Shown here: in pieces, positions 44,130 to 55,345 of the stretch | How the letters are laid out: the number at the start of each line of letters is the position of its first letter | Numbering within the stretch: the first letter of the stretch is position 1 | From: Bolinopsis microptera | Lineage: Eukaryota > Ctenophora > Tentaculata > Lobata > Bolinopsidae | Direction: 5' to 3' | Assembly (NCBI RefSeq): GCF_026151205.1 | Contig: NC_087079.1 | Coordinates: forward strand, 11,398,635-11,462,634 | Length of the DNA: 64,000 nt | Notes under the pieces: model-generated | Seen by the model: the letters and a program-made list of their open reading frames with translations, nothing else | Database searches by the model: none | Told to the model about the DNA's origin: nothing | Made by a program: the position numbers and the translations under genes

Positions 44130-47123
44130 ATGAGTCGCATTGCTGTTTTATCTTTAGTCAGCTCATCTTCACAGCTTTATCAACTCAGTCAGAAAATTGA
44201 TCACTACAGTCTTGATATTTTGGGTATTACTGAAACTCATATGCCAGGATCTGGAAGTACACTTTTGGACAATGGTAGTCTACTTATTCATTCTGGTAGG
44301 GGAGATGGTATCAAAAGGCAAGGGGTTGGCCTATGTCTTTCCAAAAAGGGCAGGAACTCCCTGATCTCTTATGTACCTACATCAGAGCGGGTCTTAACAG
44401 CTAGGTTACACGGCAAACACCTCAACATATCTGTTGTTGTAGCCTACGCTCCGACTGACGGTGCTGATGACGGAGAGAAAGATCGTTTTTACAACGTTTT
44501 ATCAGACACGTTTGGTGAACTGCCCCGACATGATCTGAAACTGCTACTGGGTGACTTCAATGGAAAAGTTACTTCAAACAGATATGGATTCGAGGGAGTT
44601 ATTGGTGGAGAATCTCTCCATAGTTCATCAAGCGACAATGGGACCAGGCTCATGGATTTCTGTGCAGCCAATCAACTTGTTATTGGTGGAACTCTGTTCC
44701 AGCATAGAGACATCCACAAGGGTACATGGCGGTCTCCTAACGGGTTAACTGTGAATCAAATAGATCATATTTGTATTAGTGAACGATTCCAACACTCGCT
44801 GCTCGATGTTAAGGTATGTCGTGGGGCTGACATTGGTTCAGATCACTATCTTGTTCGTGGACGGCTGCAAATCAAACTGCAGTCGGTAGCTAAGATCACT
44901 GCTAAAAGGCACGATGTGCCTGCTATCGAACATTTGCGAAACTCGTCTAAGGTTCAAGAGTACAACGTGGCTCTTCAGAACCGTTTTGATTGTCTGGCTA
45001 ATGAGGTCAACCTTGAGGACATGTGGGATAATTTCAAGCAGACAGTCACTGATGTCTCGATGGAAGTGCTTGGAAAGCGTCCCCGGAAGGTTAAAGAACA
45101 ACACCTTTCGCAAACCTCTAAGAACTTGATAGAGCAACGGGGAATGTTCAAACGGAGGGATCCCACTTCAAACGTCAATAGATCAGCCTACTCTAAACTT
45201 AATAAATTAGTTAAGAAAAGTTGTAAAATTGACGACAACAACTGGGCTACTAAAATAGCGACTGATCTAGAGGAGGCTTCTAAGAAAGGCCAGCAAAGGG
45301 AAGTTTGGGATAAGATAAAGAAGATTTCTGGGAAAAAGAAGAAGAAAGTGGGTATGTCAGTTAGGGATAAGGATGGTCATTTTATTACAGACCCGGACAG
45401 TCAGAAGGAAAGGTGGAAGGAGCACTTTACTGAGCTCTTAAATCCTCCACTATCGGATGCCAATCTTGATGACCTCGATGGTGTGCCCTCACAACCGAGT
45501 TTTGACTACCTTTCTTGTTCTGATGGACCTCCTTCTAGAGATGAGATTAGTTATGCTCTAAAGAAACTGAAGAACTGCAAAAGTGCAGGGGTTGATGAGA
45601 TAACTAATGAACAACTTAAGTATGGTGGAAGTGCTCTTGTTGGCCAACTAGAGCTACTGTTTAAAAAGGTATGGGAGGAAGAGGTGATCCCTGAGGATTG
45701 GCTTAAAGGTGTTATAGTGGTTATCGGAAAGAAGGGAGACACCTCATACTGCTGCAATAATAGGGGTATAACTCTTAGGGCAACGTCTTCTAAGGTTCTT
45801 CAAATGGTTCTTCTTAAGAGGCTGGATGTTGGAATGGAGTGTCTTCTTAGGGAAAATCAGTGTGGGTTCAGACGGAACCGCTCATGTATTGATCAGATTT
45901 ATTCCATCCGCACCATTATTCACAACTGCATTGAGTTTAACATTCCACTTTATGTTAATTTCATTGATTATAAGGCAGCGTTTGATTCCATCAGAAGAGA
46001 GTTTATTTGGTCAAGCATGAGACACTATGGACTTCCTGAGAAATATGTTAGAATCTTTCAGGCATTCTTCAACGGAACCATGAGTGCTGTCAGGGTTAAT
46101 GGTGAAATGTCTGATTGGTTCTCTGTTAATTCGGGCACTGGACAGGGTGATATCCAGGGCCCCCCTGTATTTAATTTTTGTCTGAACTTTGGAATCTTTT
46201 TGGCCGAGGTTCACAAGGCAATCAGTCATGGTGCTGTACTGCAAAAGGAACTAAAGGGTGCAGATGAAAAAGTTATCATGGATAGTGACTACGCTGATGA
46301 TCTGGCAGTGATGGACAATACTGAAGAAGGGCTGCAAGAGTCCACTGATCTTAAAGCTTATTACACCTCTTATGCTGGGTTAAAGATCAACGCTAAAAAG
46401 ACACAATGCATGGCGATCAGCAAGTGTGCGTCCCAGCGACCTTACACCGAAAGAGACAGTATAAAGCTAACAGTGGAGGGAGAACCTGTTGAACAGGTCA
46501 GCAACTTTGTTTATCTTGGTGCCAACATCAGTGGGGATGGTACCATTGACCGAGATCTTGACATCAGGATCCAGCGTGCTAATGGTGCGTTCCATCAGCT
46601 TTGGAAGATATGGAACAGTCGAACTATAAGAACGCCCACCAAGATCCGTATCTACAAGGCTGCTGTTATTACTATTCTGTTATATGGAGCTGAAGTGTGG
46701 AACACAACAAAGAAGCAGATGAAACGGTTTGAGGTCTTCCATCTGACCTCCCTGAGAAGAATCTTGAAGATAAAGTGGTTCTTCCATGTCTCCAATGAAG
46801 AAGTTCTCAGGCGTGCTGGAATTAAGTCTATCGAAACTTTCATCGGTGCGGCTAGACTAAGGTGGTACGGACATGTTTTCAGAATGCCAGAGACGCGGTT
46901 TCCCAATTTCTTACTGGATTGGAAACCAAACTATGGAAAGAGACTGAGAGGACGACCCCGCAAAGGCTGGATGGCCTGTGTACTCGAGGATGCGGCTGAA
47001 TTTACAGGTGTCGATAACATCAGCAGAGATGCAGTAAAACAGTTGGCTCTTAAGCGAGTGGAATGGAGGAACATGTTACGCCGTAGAAAAGATGTGTGTG
47101 TTGCAGGCCACTCCAACGACTAG
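44130..47123 (+). CDS. RTE-like LINE polyprotein (endonuclease and reverse transcriptase)
   Basis: A 997-codon open frame. The N-terminal half is an APE-type endonuclease: ITETH (Glu about 35), GDFN (141-144), the NQIDH block (209-213) and SDH (237-239). The reverse transcriptase follows with FIDYKAAFD, GQGDIQGPP and YADD at 721-724, then the RLRWYGHV and RGRPRKGW motifs near the C-terminus that are common in RTE-type LINEs. The start is odd: the usual first endonuclease strand is missing or shifted out of frame just upstream. In the fingers region two residues are missing before RGITL, and IGKKGD replaces the PKKGD of the sister element at 51402. It ends in an ATGT microsatellite. It is close to full length but may be inactive. 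Confidence 0.88.
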   Translation: MSRIAVLSLVSSSSQLYQLSQKIDHYSLDILGITETHMPGSGSTLLDNGSLLIHSGRGDGIKRQGVGLCLSKKGRNSLISYVPTSERVLTARLHGKHLNISVVVAYAPTDGADDGEKDRFYNVLSDTFGELPRHDLKLLLGDFNGKVTSNRYGFEGVIGGESLHSSSSDNGTRLMDFCAANQLVIGGTLFQHRDIHKGTWRSPNGLTVNQIDHICISERFQHSLLDVKVCRGADIGSDHYLVRGRLQIKLQSVAKITAKRHDVPAIEHLRNSSKVQEYNVALQNRFDCLANEVNLEDMWDNFKQTVTDVSMEVLGKRPRKVKEQHLSQTSKNLIEQRGMFKRRDPTSNVNRSAYSKLNKLVKKSCKIDDNNWATKIATDLEEASKKGQQREVWDKIKKISGKKKKKVGMSVRDKDGHFITDPDSQKERWKEHFTELLNPPLSDANLDDLDGVPSQPSFDYLSCSDGPPSRDEISYALKKLKNCKSAGVDEITNEQLKYGGSALVGQLELLFKKVWEEEVIPEDWLKGVIVVIGKKGDTSYCCNNRGITLRATSSKVLQMVLLKRLDVGMECLLRENQCGFRRNRSCIDQIYSIRTIIHNCIEFNIPLYVNFIDYKAAFDSIRREFIWSSMRHYGLPEKYVRIFQAFFNGTMSAVRVNGEMSDWFSVNSGTGQGDIQGPPVFNFCLNFGIFLAEVHKAISHGAVLQKELKGADEKVIMDSDYADDLAVMDNTEEGLQESTDLKAYYTSYAGLKINAKKTQCMAISKCASQRPYTERDSIKLTVEGEPVEQVSNFVYLGANISGDGTIDRDLDIRIQRANGAFHQLWKIWNSRTIRTPTKIRIYKAAVITILLYGAEVWNTTKKQMKRFEVFHLTSLRRILKIKWFFHVSNEEVLRRAGIKSIETFIGAARLRWYGHVFRMPETRFPNFLLDWKPNYGKRLRGRPRKGWMACVLEDAAEFTGVDNISRDAVKQLALKRVEWRNMLRRRKDVCVAGHSND

Positions 47124-47162
47124 GAGGAGACCTCTTCATGTATGTATGTATGTATGTATGTG
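47124..47162. repeat. ATGT microsatellite tail of the RTE-like LINE
   Basis: About six ATGT units follow GGAGACCTCTTC after the stop codon. RTE-type LINEs often end in short tandem repeats instead of poly-A, so this probably marks the element's 3' end. Confidence 0.7.
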
Positions 47163-47225
47163 TATTGCTGTAATGTATTCTGTGTAAATTTTTGTATCAC
47201 GTTGCGACCCCCACGGTCGTTTTCA

Positions 47226-47295
47226 CCCCTTTATCGTCCTGACGATACAGGGGGAGCCACGCACTTCGTGCGCGGCGGGTCATACAACGTATGAC
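47226..47295. other. Cluster of three hairpins
   Basis: Three perfect stems occur in about 70 bases: ATCGTC-CT-GACGAT (47233-47246), CGCAC-TTC-GTGCG (47260-47272) and GTCATAC-AAC-GTATGAC (47279-47295). The surrounding sequence is GC-rich compared with its neighbours. It lies just past the LINE tail. Function unknown. Confidence 0.55.
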
Positions 47296-49800
47296 AAGTA
47301 AATTTATCTTTATCCCGGTTGTTGCGACAAATGAAAATGCTCTTATTAGGGAAAGGAGTTAGTCGACGTTTCAATCATGTAACTACATCGTATTCATGAT
47401 CTCAAATTATTTGTTATATAGTAGTGTTGAAAGTATTTTAATACTACAATGTAATTTAATATAATTTAAGACATCAGTAAAATGTGCGGGTGTTTTTAAT
47501 TTTAGCTCCAAAAAACATTGACAATAAAATTATTGAACATGTATTTGTAAATTAATAACCTACTTTTTATGGCTAAACTGCGTTTTTAATAGTTAATTGC
47601 CACATCTGATTTACTGGGCCGCGCTCAGCCTGTCATTCCGCCAAATCTTTAATGAACATAATAGCCTGGGGTCCTCAGGTAACATCTGATGAAATAAATT
47701 TATGAGTATTATACATAAATCGTAACATTTTAACAACACAGCAAATTAGATTTACATCCTATTTTATAAAATCCTAATTAGAAGAATCAAAAGCGTTTGA
47801 GATCGTGCTCGGTGGCGATTACGATTTCCCCTCTTGAGGGAATCCTACGCATGTTGTTAACTGTCAGACTTTGGACGAGGAAATGTTCTCGCGCCGTACG
47901 TTTATTATGGTAAAGCATTTTGGTACCAGAACGACAAATCTGTTCAAAATAAAAAGTTAAAAAGTTCGAAAATACAGTGTTTTTGTGAATAACTTAGAAT
48001 ATATTTCTAATGATTTTCTCAAGGTCTGACTGATAGATTTTCTTTAAACTTTTCAGATAGTTACATGGCTATATGACGGATAATGTGTGAGAGTTTGGGA
48101 GAATTATATGTGCCAAACTTGAGATATAATGATTTCAAACACAAGAAAATATATATATATACAAGATATTGCGAGCGTCCTGTTACTCTCTTAAATGCAA
48201 TCTCTGTGAAGTATTGGATGAGAATTGATTTTAAGTAAGGATTTTAAATTAAGTTCAGGATTATAAAAAAATTCTCCGATTTGCAGTTCGAATAATATGT
48301 GTTTGTGATGCATCCGGCATCAGCATAATCTCAGAGTAAACATCTCTCGCGTGCATATCTTTTTTAGCAGAACTCTTTCCTCAGAAAGTCACTGAGTAAA
48401 AATGAAAAAGTCAGATGACTGTAACTGTAAAGCAGCAGAAATCCCACACATTGATAGCCCTCTCTCATCACTATGCTGAAATTAAAAATATAATTTTTGA
48501 CTGTACAATGGTAAGTAACATTTCAAATCTCAATCAGGTTTTAGTTATCTCAGTTACTTGCCAGATTTTAAACGATTAGGCGCTAGACAGTATGATTCTA
48601 AAGATTTACAATCTTAAATTTTGTACTACCTTTTTTCATCCTTAGAACAACATTACGAAGTACTCCAGCGGACATCTGAGCAGAAACGATTTAACTCGAC
48701 CAAGGTACTGGAGCTGAAAAATTCAGAGTCATATTTCTTTTGTAAACAAGTGAAAAAGAAGTACTAAATTACAAACAATGTTATTAAGCTTATTAGCGAT
48801 CATGGATGAAGATAACAATGTAATTAGGAACAATGTAAACATGGAATGCAGCATCGTATTGATTGAGTGGGTCTCAGAATTAATTTGAAGACAACATACT
48901 TAAAAAAAGTTTAAAGCAGTCGGTCGGATTAACAAGTAAACGAAATACAGTAGTCCCGGTAATAAAGCTTTAATATACCACACATCATGAGGAGCAGTGT
49001 GTAAATAATACCATTAAAATAATTCACTGGCTAAACATTTATGGTTACTAAATGATTGAATGTGCCTGTGTACTACATAGTACATAATACTGTGTAGTGT
49101 GTACTATTTACTGAGTTATATTAATATATCGTGTATTGCTGGGAAGGCTGTTAATTTAGGATAGAGTTATTGTGGCACTTATATCAGTTTGTTCTTTTGT
49201 AGTTGTTCTCAAACTGCTGAGTAAAAGTTTTACAACTTAAAAGCAGTGTTTATAATTTAATTTATTATTGTTATTATTTCAAATATAACAAAAGCTTGGC
49301 GGTCGATCATAGTTTTGCAACGTCTATCCCAAATTTAAAATTATTCTACACAGCCCACCTGTATAACATCAACCCAGGAAGTTATTAAAAGCAAAGCAGC
49401 GTGTACGAAACCATAGTATCAAAACTTCCTTTTCTCTTAATCTCTTAAAATATTGTACTAAGAACTAAAACAAATTCAATTGGGAATTGAAAGCAGTCTT
49501 CATTACGAAATTTAATACACATGACTCACTCCATGCACTAACAAAATTAAAATAATAGACCGAATAGAAATTACATCAAAGATCAATTAACAAGTATATT
49601 AATTGAGTGTATCATTAATTAAGTCCTCCAAATCCAGAGCACTGGAAGAGAGGCTGGGTTGAGTGATAAGTGAAGAAGTGAGGAAAGCTCATTATAATGA
49701 TTACGTGAACATGTTACATGTTAGTGGAATGAGTATATGTACTAGTATAGATACACCTGTAGGTACTTCAAAGGGGCTTTCCAGAGACTGATGAAAAAGG
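47296..49800. other. Intergenic, no supported gene
   Basis: AT-rich sequence. A block at about 48043-48125 is an inverted relative of two tandem blocks at 59740-59860 and 59910-60020 (ATTTTCTTGAAACTTTC and GCCAAATTTGAGATAT type words). No open frame is convincing. Confidence 0.45.
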
Positions 49801-49814
49801 GTGATGGGCTTATA

Positions 49815-50217
49815 TTACAGTATTTCGGTTGTAGTTGGAGCTAGGAGAGAAGTTGCCCAGGGTTTGGAGAGTAATTTGTTGTTAAGGATTCTGACAGCCT
49901 GACAGGAAACAGTTACCAGAGATTTTGACGCTGCCGTTGGATTTCTTTTTTGCACTTCTCTCCCAAGATGTGTATCGCGATTATTGACGTCCTCGGCGAT
50001 TTTAAGTATGGTCTTCCTAATATCCGTAGAGTTGAACCAGAATCTGTTGGGGGTCGTTTCCACCACTAAATGCCCAGAGAAACCCAAAGCATAGAGGTCC
50101 ACACGAGAAGTTATCCGTCTGCTGTTGGCACGGCATGGCATTGATATATTTCACATTCCTTGCTGTTGGATGTTCTTCTCTTGAACAGACGAAAATCCGG
50201 TCACCATCCTCAGGCAC
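49815..50217 (-). pseudogene. Ulp1-like (C48) cysteine protease fragment
   Basis: One frame reads MPCQQQTDNFSCGPLCFGF, matching the Q....CG catalytic end of Ulp1/SENP-like proteases, where the Cys attacks the target. The sequence then changes frame. Such proteases are carried by several eukaryotic DNA transposons. It is separated by the 50358-53491 nest from a broken cysteine-cluster gene on the same strand at 53700-55345, and both may be parts of one interrupted gene. Confidence 0.5.
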
Positions 50218-50707
50218 TCACTAAATGATTTAGTTGCTACAGGAACTAGCAGGCGATTATCAATCTTCGTTGCTGGCTCTATTTTCCTAAACTCTAAAGA
50301 GTGGAGGAATGGTAACAGGCTTCACTCCCTATTCCACTCACTGACTGGTCGGGAGGCCGACTTCCAGGCCCCCTCATTACTAGGGGGCCAGGGAGATCAG
50401 ATCATGTCACTAATTAGTGACGTATTATTAGTAATGTGATCCATCAGTAGAATTTAACTAACCTAGAAATGGTAGAGTTCACATGTACATCATAGCTGTG
50501 CATTAAGAAGTAAACATGATCTTTAAGATTTGACCGCTCGACTCGTATATCACATAAGGGACAGGAGCTCTTGCTAAAGAGGGGTTCTTGTATCTAGGGA
50601 TGTGAGACGTACGTGCCAAAGGCATGCAACGGGAGTGAGCCGATCAAGTGTTCTTAGGTATATTATATACTGGAAGATAATAGACAATAGTATCGCATTC
50701 TATCAAC

Positions 50708-51230
50708 ATGCCTACCTTCTCCAAATTCATCTCTGGTCGGACAGGATGTCAACAGCTACTCGACTCTGATGGATACATCTACTCCCGGAAGAAGGACAAG
50801 TAAAAGATTCAGCCCTCAAGTCTGCCTGGCGGTGCTGCAAGCACACTCCTCCTACTAAGTGTCCCTGTCGGTGTTATCTCACCCTGTCAGACAATACTCT
50901 TACATTGAGTCATTAAACTCACACCCACGAAGCAGACCTCGCAGCTCCTGAACGAAGAGAAGTCCTAGTATCCCTGAAACTAGGATTCTGGAACCATTTC
51001 GCCAGAATCATTCGGGATCCGGAGTTCCCTCGAACCTCGAACATGGTTGAGGGCTTTCACAGAGGATTTAAATCCCGAGTGCATCGCCCAAAGCCCTCTG
51101 TTCAAGAGTATGTGCGAGCTATCAAAGATCAGCAAGTCATTACCGACTTTCACATCGACAGGTTGAGTGTTGGCAAGAAACCCGCTAAGAGGCGAAGGAA
51201 TTACCATACCCAACTCCACGATATCTGTTC
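50708..51230 (+). pseudogene. MULE transposase remnant with zinc-finger start
   Basis: The N-terminal part reads TGCQQLLDSDGYIY, then in another frame AWRCCKHTPPTKCPCRC, the layout of a FLYWCH-type zinc finger (DG.Y then W.C). After a gap, DPEFPRTSNMVEGFHRGF and GKKPAKRRRNY match the C-terminal part of MULE transposases found in animals. The DDE catalytic core between them is missing and frames are broken, so it cannot be active. Confidence 0.6.
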
Positions 51231-51392
51231 TTTTAGTATTGTGTGTGTACTTGTTAATTTAAATCAAAACTAAGGGGTAAAACTGGGCTAGATATAGGGT
51301 AGAGTTCACATGTTCTGTAAATCGTAGCTGGTGGATCACATCACTAATTATACGGCACATCACTAATTATACGTTATATATAATGATCTGAC

Positions 51393-53454
51393 AAGCAGCA
51401 CTTGTCACAAGAGACAAAGGATCTCATCTCGGAGCGGAGTAAGGTCAAGCAGAAATGCCCAAGTGATGGATTCAATAGATCTGAGTATTCTCTTGCTAAT
51501 AAGCGTGTTAAGAAGAGCTGCAAGAAGGACGATGAGAACTGGGCTTTACGGGTTGCAGCCGATCTGGAAACAGCTTCTTCACACGGTCAGCAGAGGGAGG
51601 TCTGGCAGATGATCAAGTCCTTGTCAGGCAAGAAGAGTCGGAAGTCAACTGCTGTCAGAGATAAAACCGAGAAGTTGATTTCTGACCCCGCTGCTCAACG
51701 AAAACGATGGGGTGAGCACTTCGCTGAACTACTAAACCCGCAGATAGGAGACGTGGACCTTTCAGACCTAGACAGTCTAGAGGTCGCACCATGTTTTCCG
51801 TATCTGAGTGATAGTGATTTACCCCCTAGCAGAACAGAGATCTCTGAGGCTTTAAAGAGTCTGAAGAATCACAAGAGCTCTGGAATTGATGAAATTTCCA
51901 ACGAACAGCTGAAGTATGGGGCTCCTGGTCTTTTAGACAGGCTTGAGAAACTGTTTGCACGTGTTTGGGAGACGGAGAATGTGCCAGAGGATTGGGTTAA
52001 GGGTATCATTGTTATTGTCCCGAAAAAGGGTGATACATCATTCTGCTCGAACAACAGCTACAGGGGCATAACCCTACGCTCCACGGCATCAAAACTATAT
52101 CAGATAATAGTGTTGCGACGGATGAATGCGGGGCTTGAAGAACTGCTCCGAGAGAATCAGTGCGGGTTCAGGAAAAAAAGGTCTTGCATTGATCAGATTT
52201 ATTCGCTTCGTACTATTATTCACAACAGCATTGAGTTTAACCTCCCCCTGTACATAAATTTTGTTGACTTTAAAGCTGCATTCGATTCACTTAATCGGGA
52301 GTTTATCTGGAAAGCTTTCAGTCATTATGGCTTGCCTTGTAAATACATTCGCATAATGCAAGCATTCTTTTGTGGCACCGTCAGCTCTGTCAGACATAAT
52401 GGTGAGCTCTCAGATTGGTTTGACGTTACATCTGGTTCTGGGCAGGGGGATATTCAGGGTCCACCTATCTTTAATGTTTGCATCAACCTGCCTGCGCAGC
52501 GGGCTGAGGATAACAAAGTGTTGTCACACGGGGCAGTGCTGCAGAGAGCTACCACCAGCTTTGGTCAGAATACAGTCGTCTTGGATACTAACTATGCAGA
52601 TGATTTGGCTATCATGGACAACACCAAGGACGGTCTCCAGGAGACGACTGATCTTTTATGCAAGTATGCGGCTCAGGCTGGCCTCAGAATCAATGCGAAG
52701 AAAACAGAGGTTATGGCCATCGGCAAGAATACATCACAGAGGCCGTATACTGAAGCATCAACGGTGGACATTACAGTGGGAGACACGGCTATCCAGCAAG
52801 TCAGCAACTTCCCCCTTGTGTCGATTATATCAAGTGATGGGACTATTGACCGGGACTTGTCTGCACGGATCCAGAAAGCCTCAGGAGCATTCAATCAGCT
52901 CGGTAATATTTGGAAGAATCGCAATATCCAAACTAACACCAAAATACGGATATATGTTGCAGCGGTTCTAACAATATTACTTTATGGAAGCGAAGTCTGG
53001 AACACTACTTCAAAGCAACTACATCGCTTCGAAGTTTTCCATCAAAACTGTTTGTGGAGAATCCTTCGAATTAAATGGTTCCACCGGACGAGCAATGTTC
53101 AAGTGTTGGAGCGGGCAAGAATAAACCCGGTTATAACCAACATCAGTGCCAACCGTCTTCGCTGGTTTGGACATGTTTCTAGAATGCCGGACACCAGGCT
53201 ACCAAAGTATCTACTTGACTGGACACCTGCTCACGGCCGAAGATCACGTGGGCGGCCAAGAAAGAATTGGCGAACCTGTGTCCTGGAAGACGCAGTAACA
53301 TTTACAGGAGATCCAGACATTGTATTTGATAAGGTCCGAGAGTTGGCAGGAAATCGCAAGCACTGGAGAGAGATTATACGACATAAGCGGCAATTCCTTG
53401 GTGCAGGCCACTCGAATGATCGAGGAGACCTTATCAAGTATCAAGTAAGTAAGT
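51393..53454 (+). mobile_element. 5'-truncated RTE-like LINE insertion
   Basis: ATGATCTGAC occurs just before (51383-51392) and just after (53455-53464) the insert, a 10-bp target duplication. The 5' end is cut within the linker between endonuclease and reverse transcriptase, and the 3' end is a short AAGTA/AAGTATC repeat. Both traits fit target-primed reverse transcription. The target was the right TIR of the MULE element. Confidence 0.85.
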
Positions 53455-53528
53455 ATGATCTGACCCCTAATAATAGGGGGCCTGGAAGTCGTGCAGCCGT
53501 TTCTCATAAGATGTATGAATGTAACTGA
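51402..53528 (+). CDS. RTE-like LINE reverse transcriptase, endonuclease missing
   Basis: A 708-codon open frame, clearly related to the LINE at 44130. The reverse-transcriptase motifs are intact: PKKGD, YRGITL, VDFKAAFDS, GQGDIQGPP and YADD at 398-401, followed by RLRWFGHV and RGRPRKNW. The whole endonuclease is absent because of 5' truncation, so the element cannot move on its own. The frame runs through the 3' repeat and past the target duplication into the host element, so about the last 20 codons are not LINE sequence. The undamaged frame suggests recent insertion. Confidence 0.85.
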   Translation: MSQETKDLISERSKVKQKCPSDGFNRSEYSLANKRVKKSCKKDDENWALRVAADLETASSHGQQREVWQMIKSLSGKKSRKSTAVRDKTEKLISDPAAQRKRWGEHFAELLNPQIGDVDLSDLDSLEVAPCFPYLSDSDLPPSRTEISEALKSLKNHKSSGIDEISNEQLKYGAPGLLDRLEKLFARVWETENVPEDWVKGIIVIVPKKGDTSFCSNNSYRGITLRSTASKLYQIIVLRRMNAGLEELLRENQCGFRKKRSCIDQIYSLRTIIHNSIEFNLPLYINFVDFKAAFDSLNREFIWKAFSHYGLPCKYIRIMQAFFCGTVSSVRHNGELSDWFDVTSGSGQGDIQGPPIFNVCINLPAQRAEDNKVLSHGAVLQRATTSFGQNTVVLDTNYADDLAIMDNTKDGLQETTDLLCKYAAQAGLRINAKKTEVMAIGKNTSQRPYTEASTVDITVGDTAIQQVSNFPLVSIISSDGTIDRDLSARIQKASGAFNQLGNIWKNRNIQTNTKIRIYVAAVLTILLYGSEVWNTTSKQLHRFEVFHQNCLWRILRIKWFHRTSNVQVLERARINPVITNISANRLRWFGHVSRMPDTRLPKYLLDWTPAHGRRSRGRPRKNWRTCVLEDAVTFTGDPDIVFDKVRELAGNRKHWREIIRHKRQFLGAGHSNDRGDLIKYQVSKYDLTPNNRGPGSRAAVSHKMYECN

Positions 53529-53699
53529 CATGTTATATAATGAATATCTGTACCTATTAAGCTCCTTGTGATTTTGCTCACAAATTGATGTGTTTATTCT
53601 ATTCCGTAGCAGCTGTGCACAAATATCCAAGCGATGAAATATATCTAATGGATTTTTAAAATTCAACTCGAATGAAATCTGTCAAATAAGATGTACTTA

Positions 53700-55345
53700 T
53701 GGCTTACTGGGCGGCGCTCAACCTGCACTGTCTTTCCGCCGAATCTCTATCTTTGATTATGGACATAAATATGGTAACTTGTGGCTTCACTTGGTTACAG
53801 GATGGTCTCTAGGGTTGGATTTCACAGATTGAACTTTGTGGTTCAACAGCTCATCGAAGTTTATAAGGCCGCCGAATTTGATGAATTGCGGGATCTCCGG
53901 TTTTGAAGAGTCTGCCAGCTTTCCTCCGTATGGTGGCAGCATACCAGGGAACTGCTTCTCGGCATGGCGGGCCACTTGGGAAGCAAAGACCACAACAGAT
54001 ATTGACGGAATATGCTGCCATGATCTAAGGAACTGAACGTAATCCGATGCCCCTTCATGCAGGCAGAGGACCCTAAGGCCTAAACCCTACACATATTCCA
54101 TGTGGACACATGACTGTGAGAAGTCCACCACTCTTCCCAGCAATCTGTACAAACTTTTTAGTGAACGAATAGTGATCTGTGTTGTGTTCTATTATCCTCT
54201 CCACCCGTTATCTCAGTGTCCCCTTCTTGATTTAAGCATGTCAAGCATACCGTTGATGACGTTAGATCCGGTTTTCTGCTTGACGATCGATGTTCCACAA
54301 GTCATCAAATTGTATGGGGTAGACATCATGTTTGCCGTCAGAGCCTTTATCTATTGCTTTCACATCAAAGAGGATGACAGGGGAATGCCTCCCACACTCT
54401 CTACAGGACAGGAAGTCTAGAGGTGTCTCCTTCATGCCCATATAGAGTAGGAAGGGATCCCTTAGGGTGTTGTTGGTAAGGTGGGGACTGTCGGACTCCT
54501 TTCGGAAAGATCGACTGTCTCGGATATGGGGTGTCCAAACAATGTCAGTCTGGTGAAGATGGTTTCCAGAAGCTGACAGTCTACAATTGTATGGTCGTTG
54601 TTATTGAACCGTGAACACCCCTTCCGAGACATCGGTGTATCGATATGGAGTCTGACAGGTGAAACAGAAATTAACATGTATTCAACAGTCGTCACTGCCT
54701 CCTTCTGTAACCACCTCCCCTGGCTGGTTACAGTGTGTGCAGATTTGCTCGGAAGGAATAAGTTTTGACAGGGATTTGACTGGTTCCGTCTTACACATGA
54801 GTGGATTCCACTCAGTGGAATGCGTTTGTTTTCCATCACATGTTTTAGCATACGCTCTACAGTTGAATCACCTCTTGGTGGATATTGCAGGGGCAGCCCC
54901 GAGGCAGATAACTCAGTCTCAACCTGATTCAGGGAAGGATCATGAACAGTAGATGGATTCTTATTGTCTTTCGAATCTGCTTTTACATTTTACATTAAGA
55001 GCTTGGGCGCAATTTGCGTGAAATGTTGATTTGTAATCAGTTCATGAATGCAGCAACCTTTGATGCTCTTACCAACAAACGGCTTTGTTAAGACTCTACC
55101 CAATTTTGAGTAATAGGAGCACCTTTCCGAAGCAGCTAGGGCAACCGAAAATAAAAGATCTTCCGGTCTGATCTGTTCAGGTCTTCTACAATTCCATTGA
55201 AGAACATCACTATGGGATACTGGGAAGCCTGACATAATTTCCTTATGCTGTCTCCTCGATCGTTCGAGAGCATCATGGAGAGAAACAATTCGTCTACCTT
55301 AAAGGTAGGTAAGCCGGCGATTTTGACCTTCTTAGCCCCGTCCAC
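53700..55345 (-). pseudogene. Decayed CxC4-type cysteine-cluster gene
   Basis: Several minus-strand pieces in different frames look like one protein. They are ICTHCNQPG and NFCFTCQTPYRY (54600-54760), LSCRECGRHSP (near 54400), VVFASQVARHAEKQFPGM (53900-54000), and an N-terminal part at 54990-55345. A paired CxxC cluster followed by CRECG resembles the CxC4 cluster known beside KDZ transposases. Frame breaks are frequent. With the Ulp1-like fragment at 49815-50217 it may form one gene interrupted by the MULE. Family assignment is from motif memory and needs a profile search. Confidence 0.4.

Larger units (their letters stand above)
50358..53491. mobile_element. MULE-type element split by a LINE
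   Basis: CGACTTCCAGGCCCCCTCATTA at 50358-50379 and its inverted copy near 53471-53491 are the outer ends. The similarity continues inward for about 90 bp, including AGATCATG and CACTAATTA blocks, once the LINE at 51393-53454 is taken out of the right arm. Inside, at 50708-51230, are remnants of a MULE transposase. I did not find a convincing 8-10-bp flanking duplication. Confidence 0.6.
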
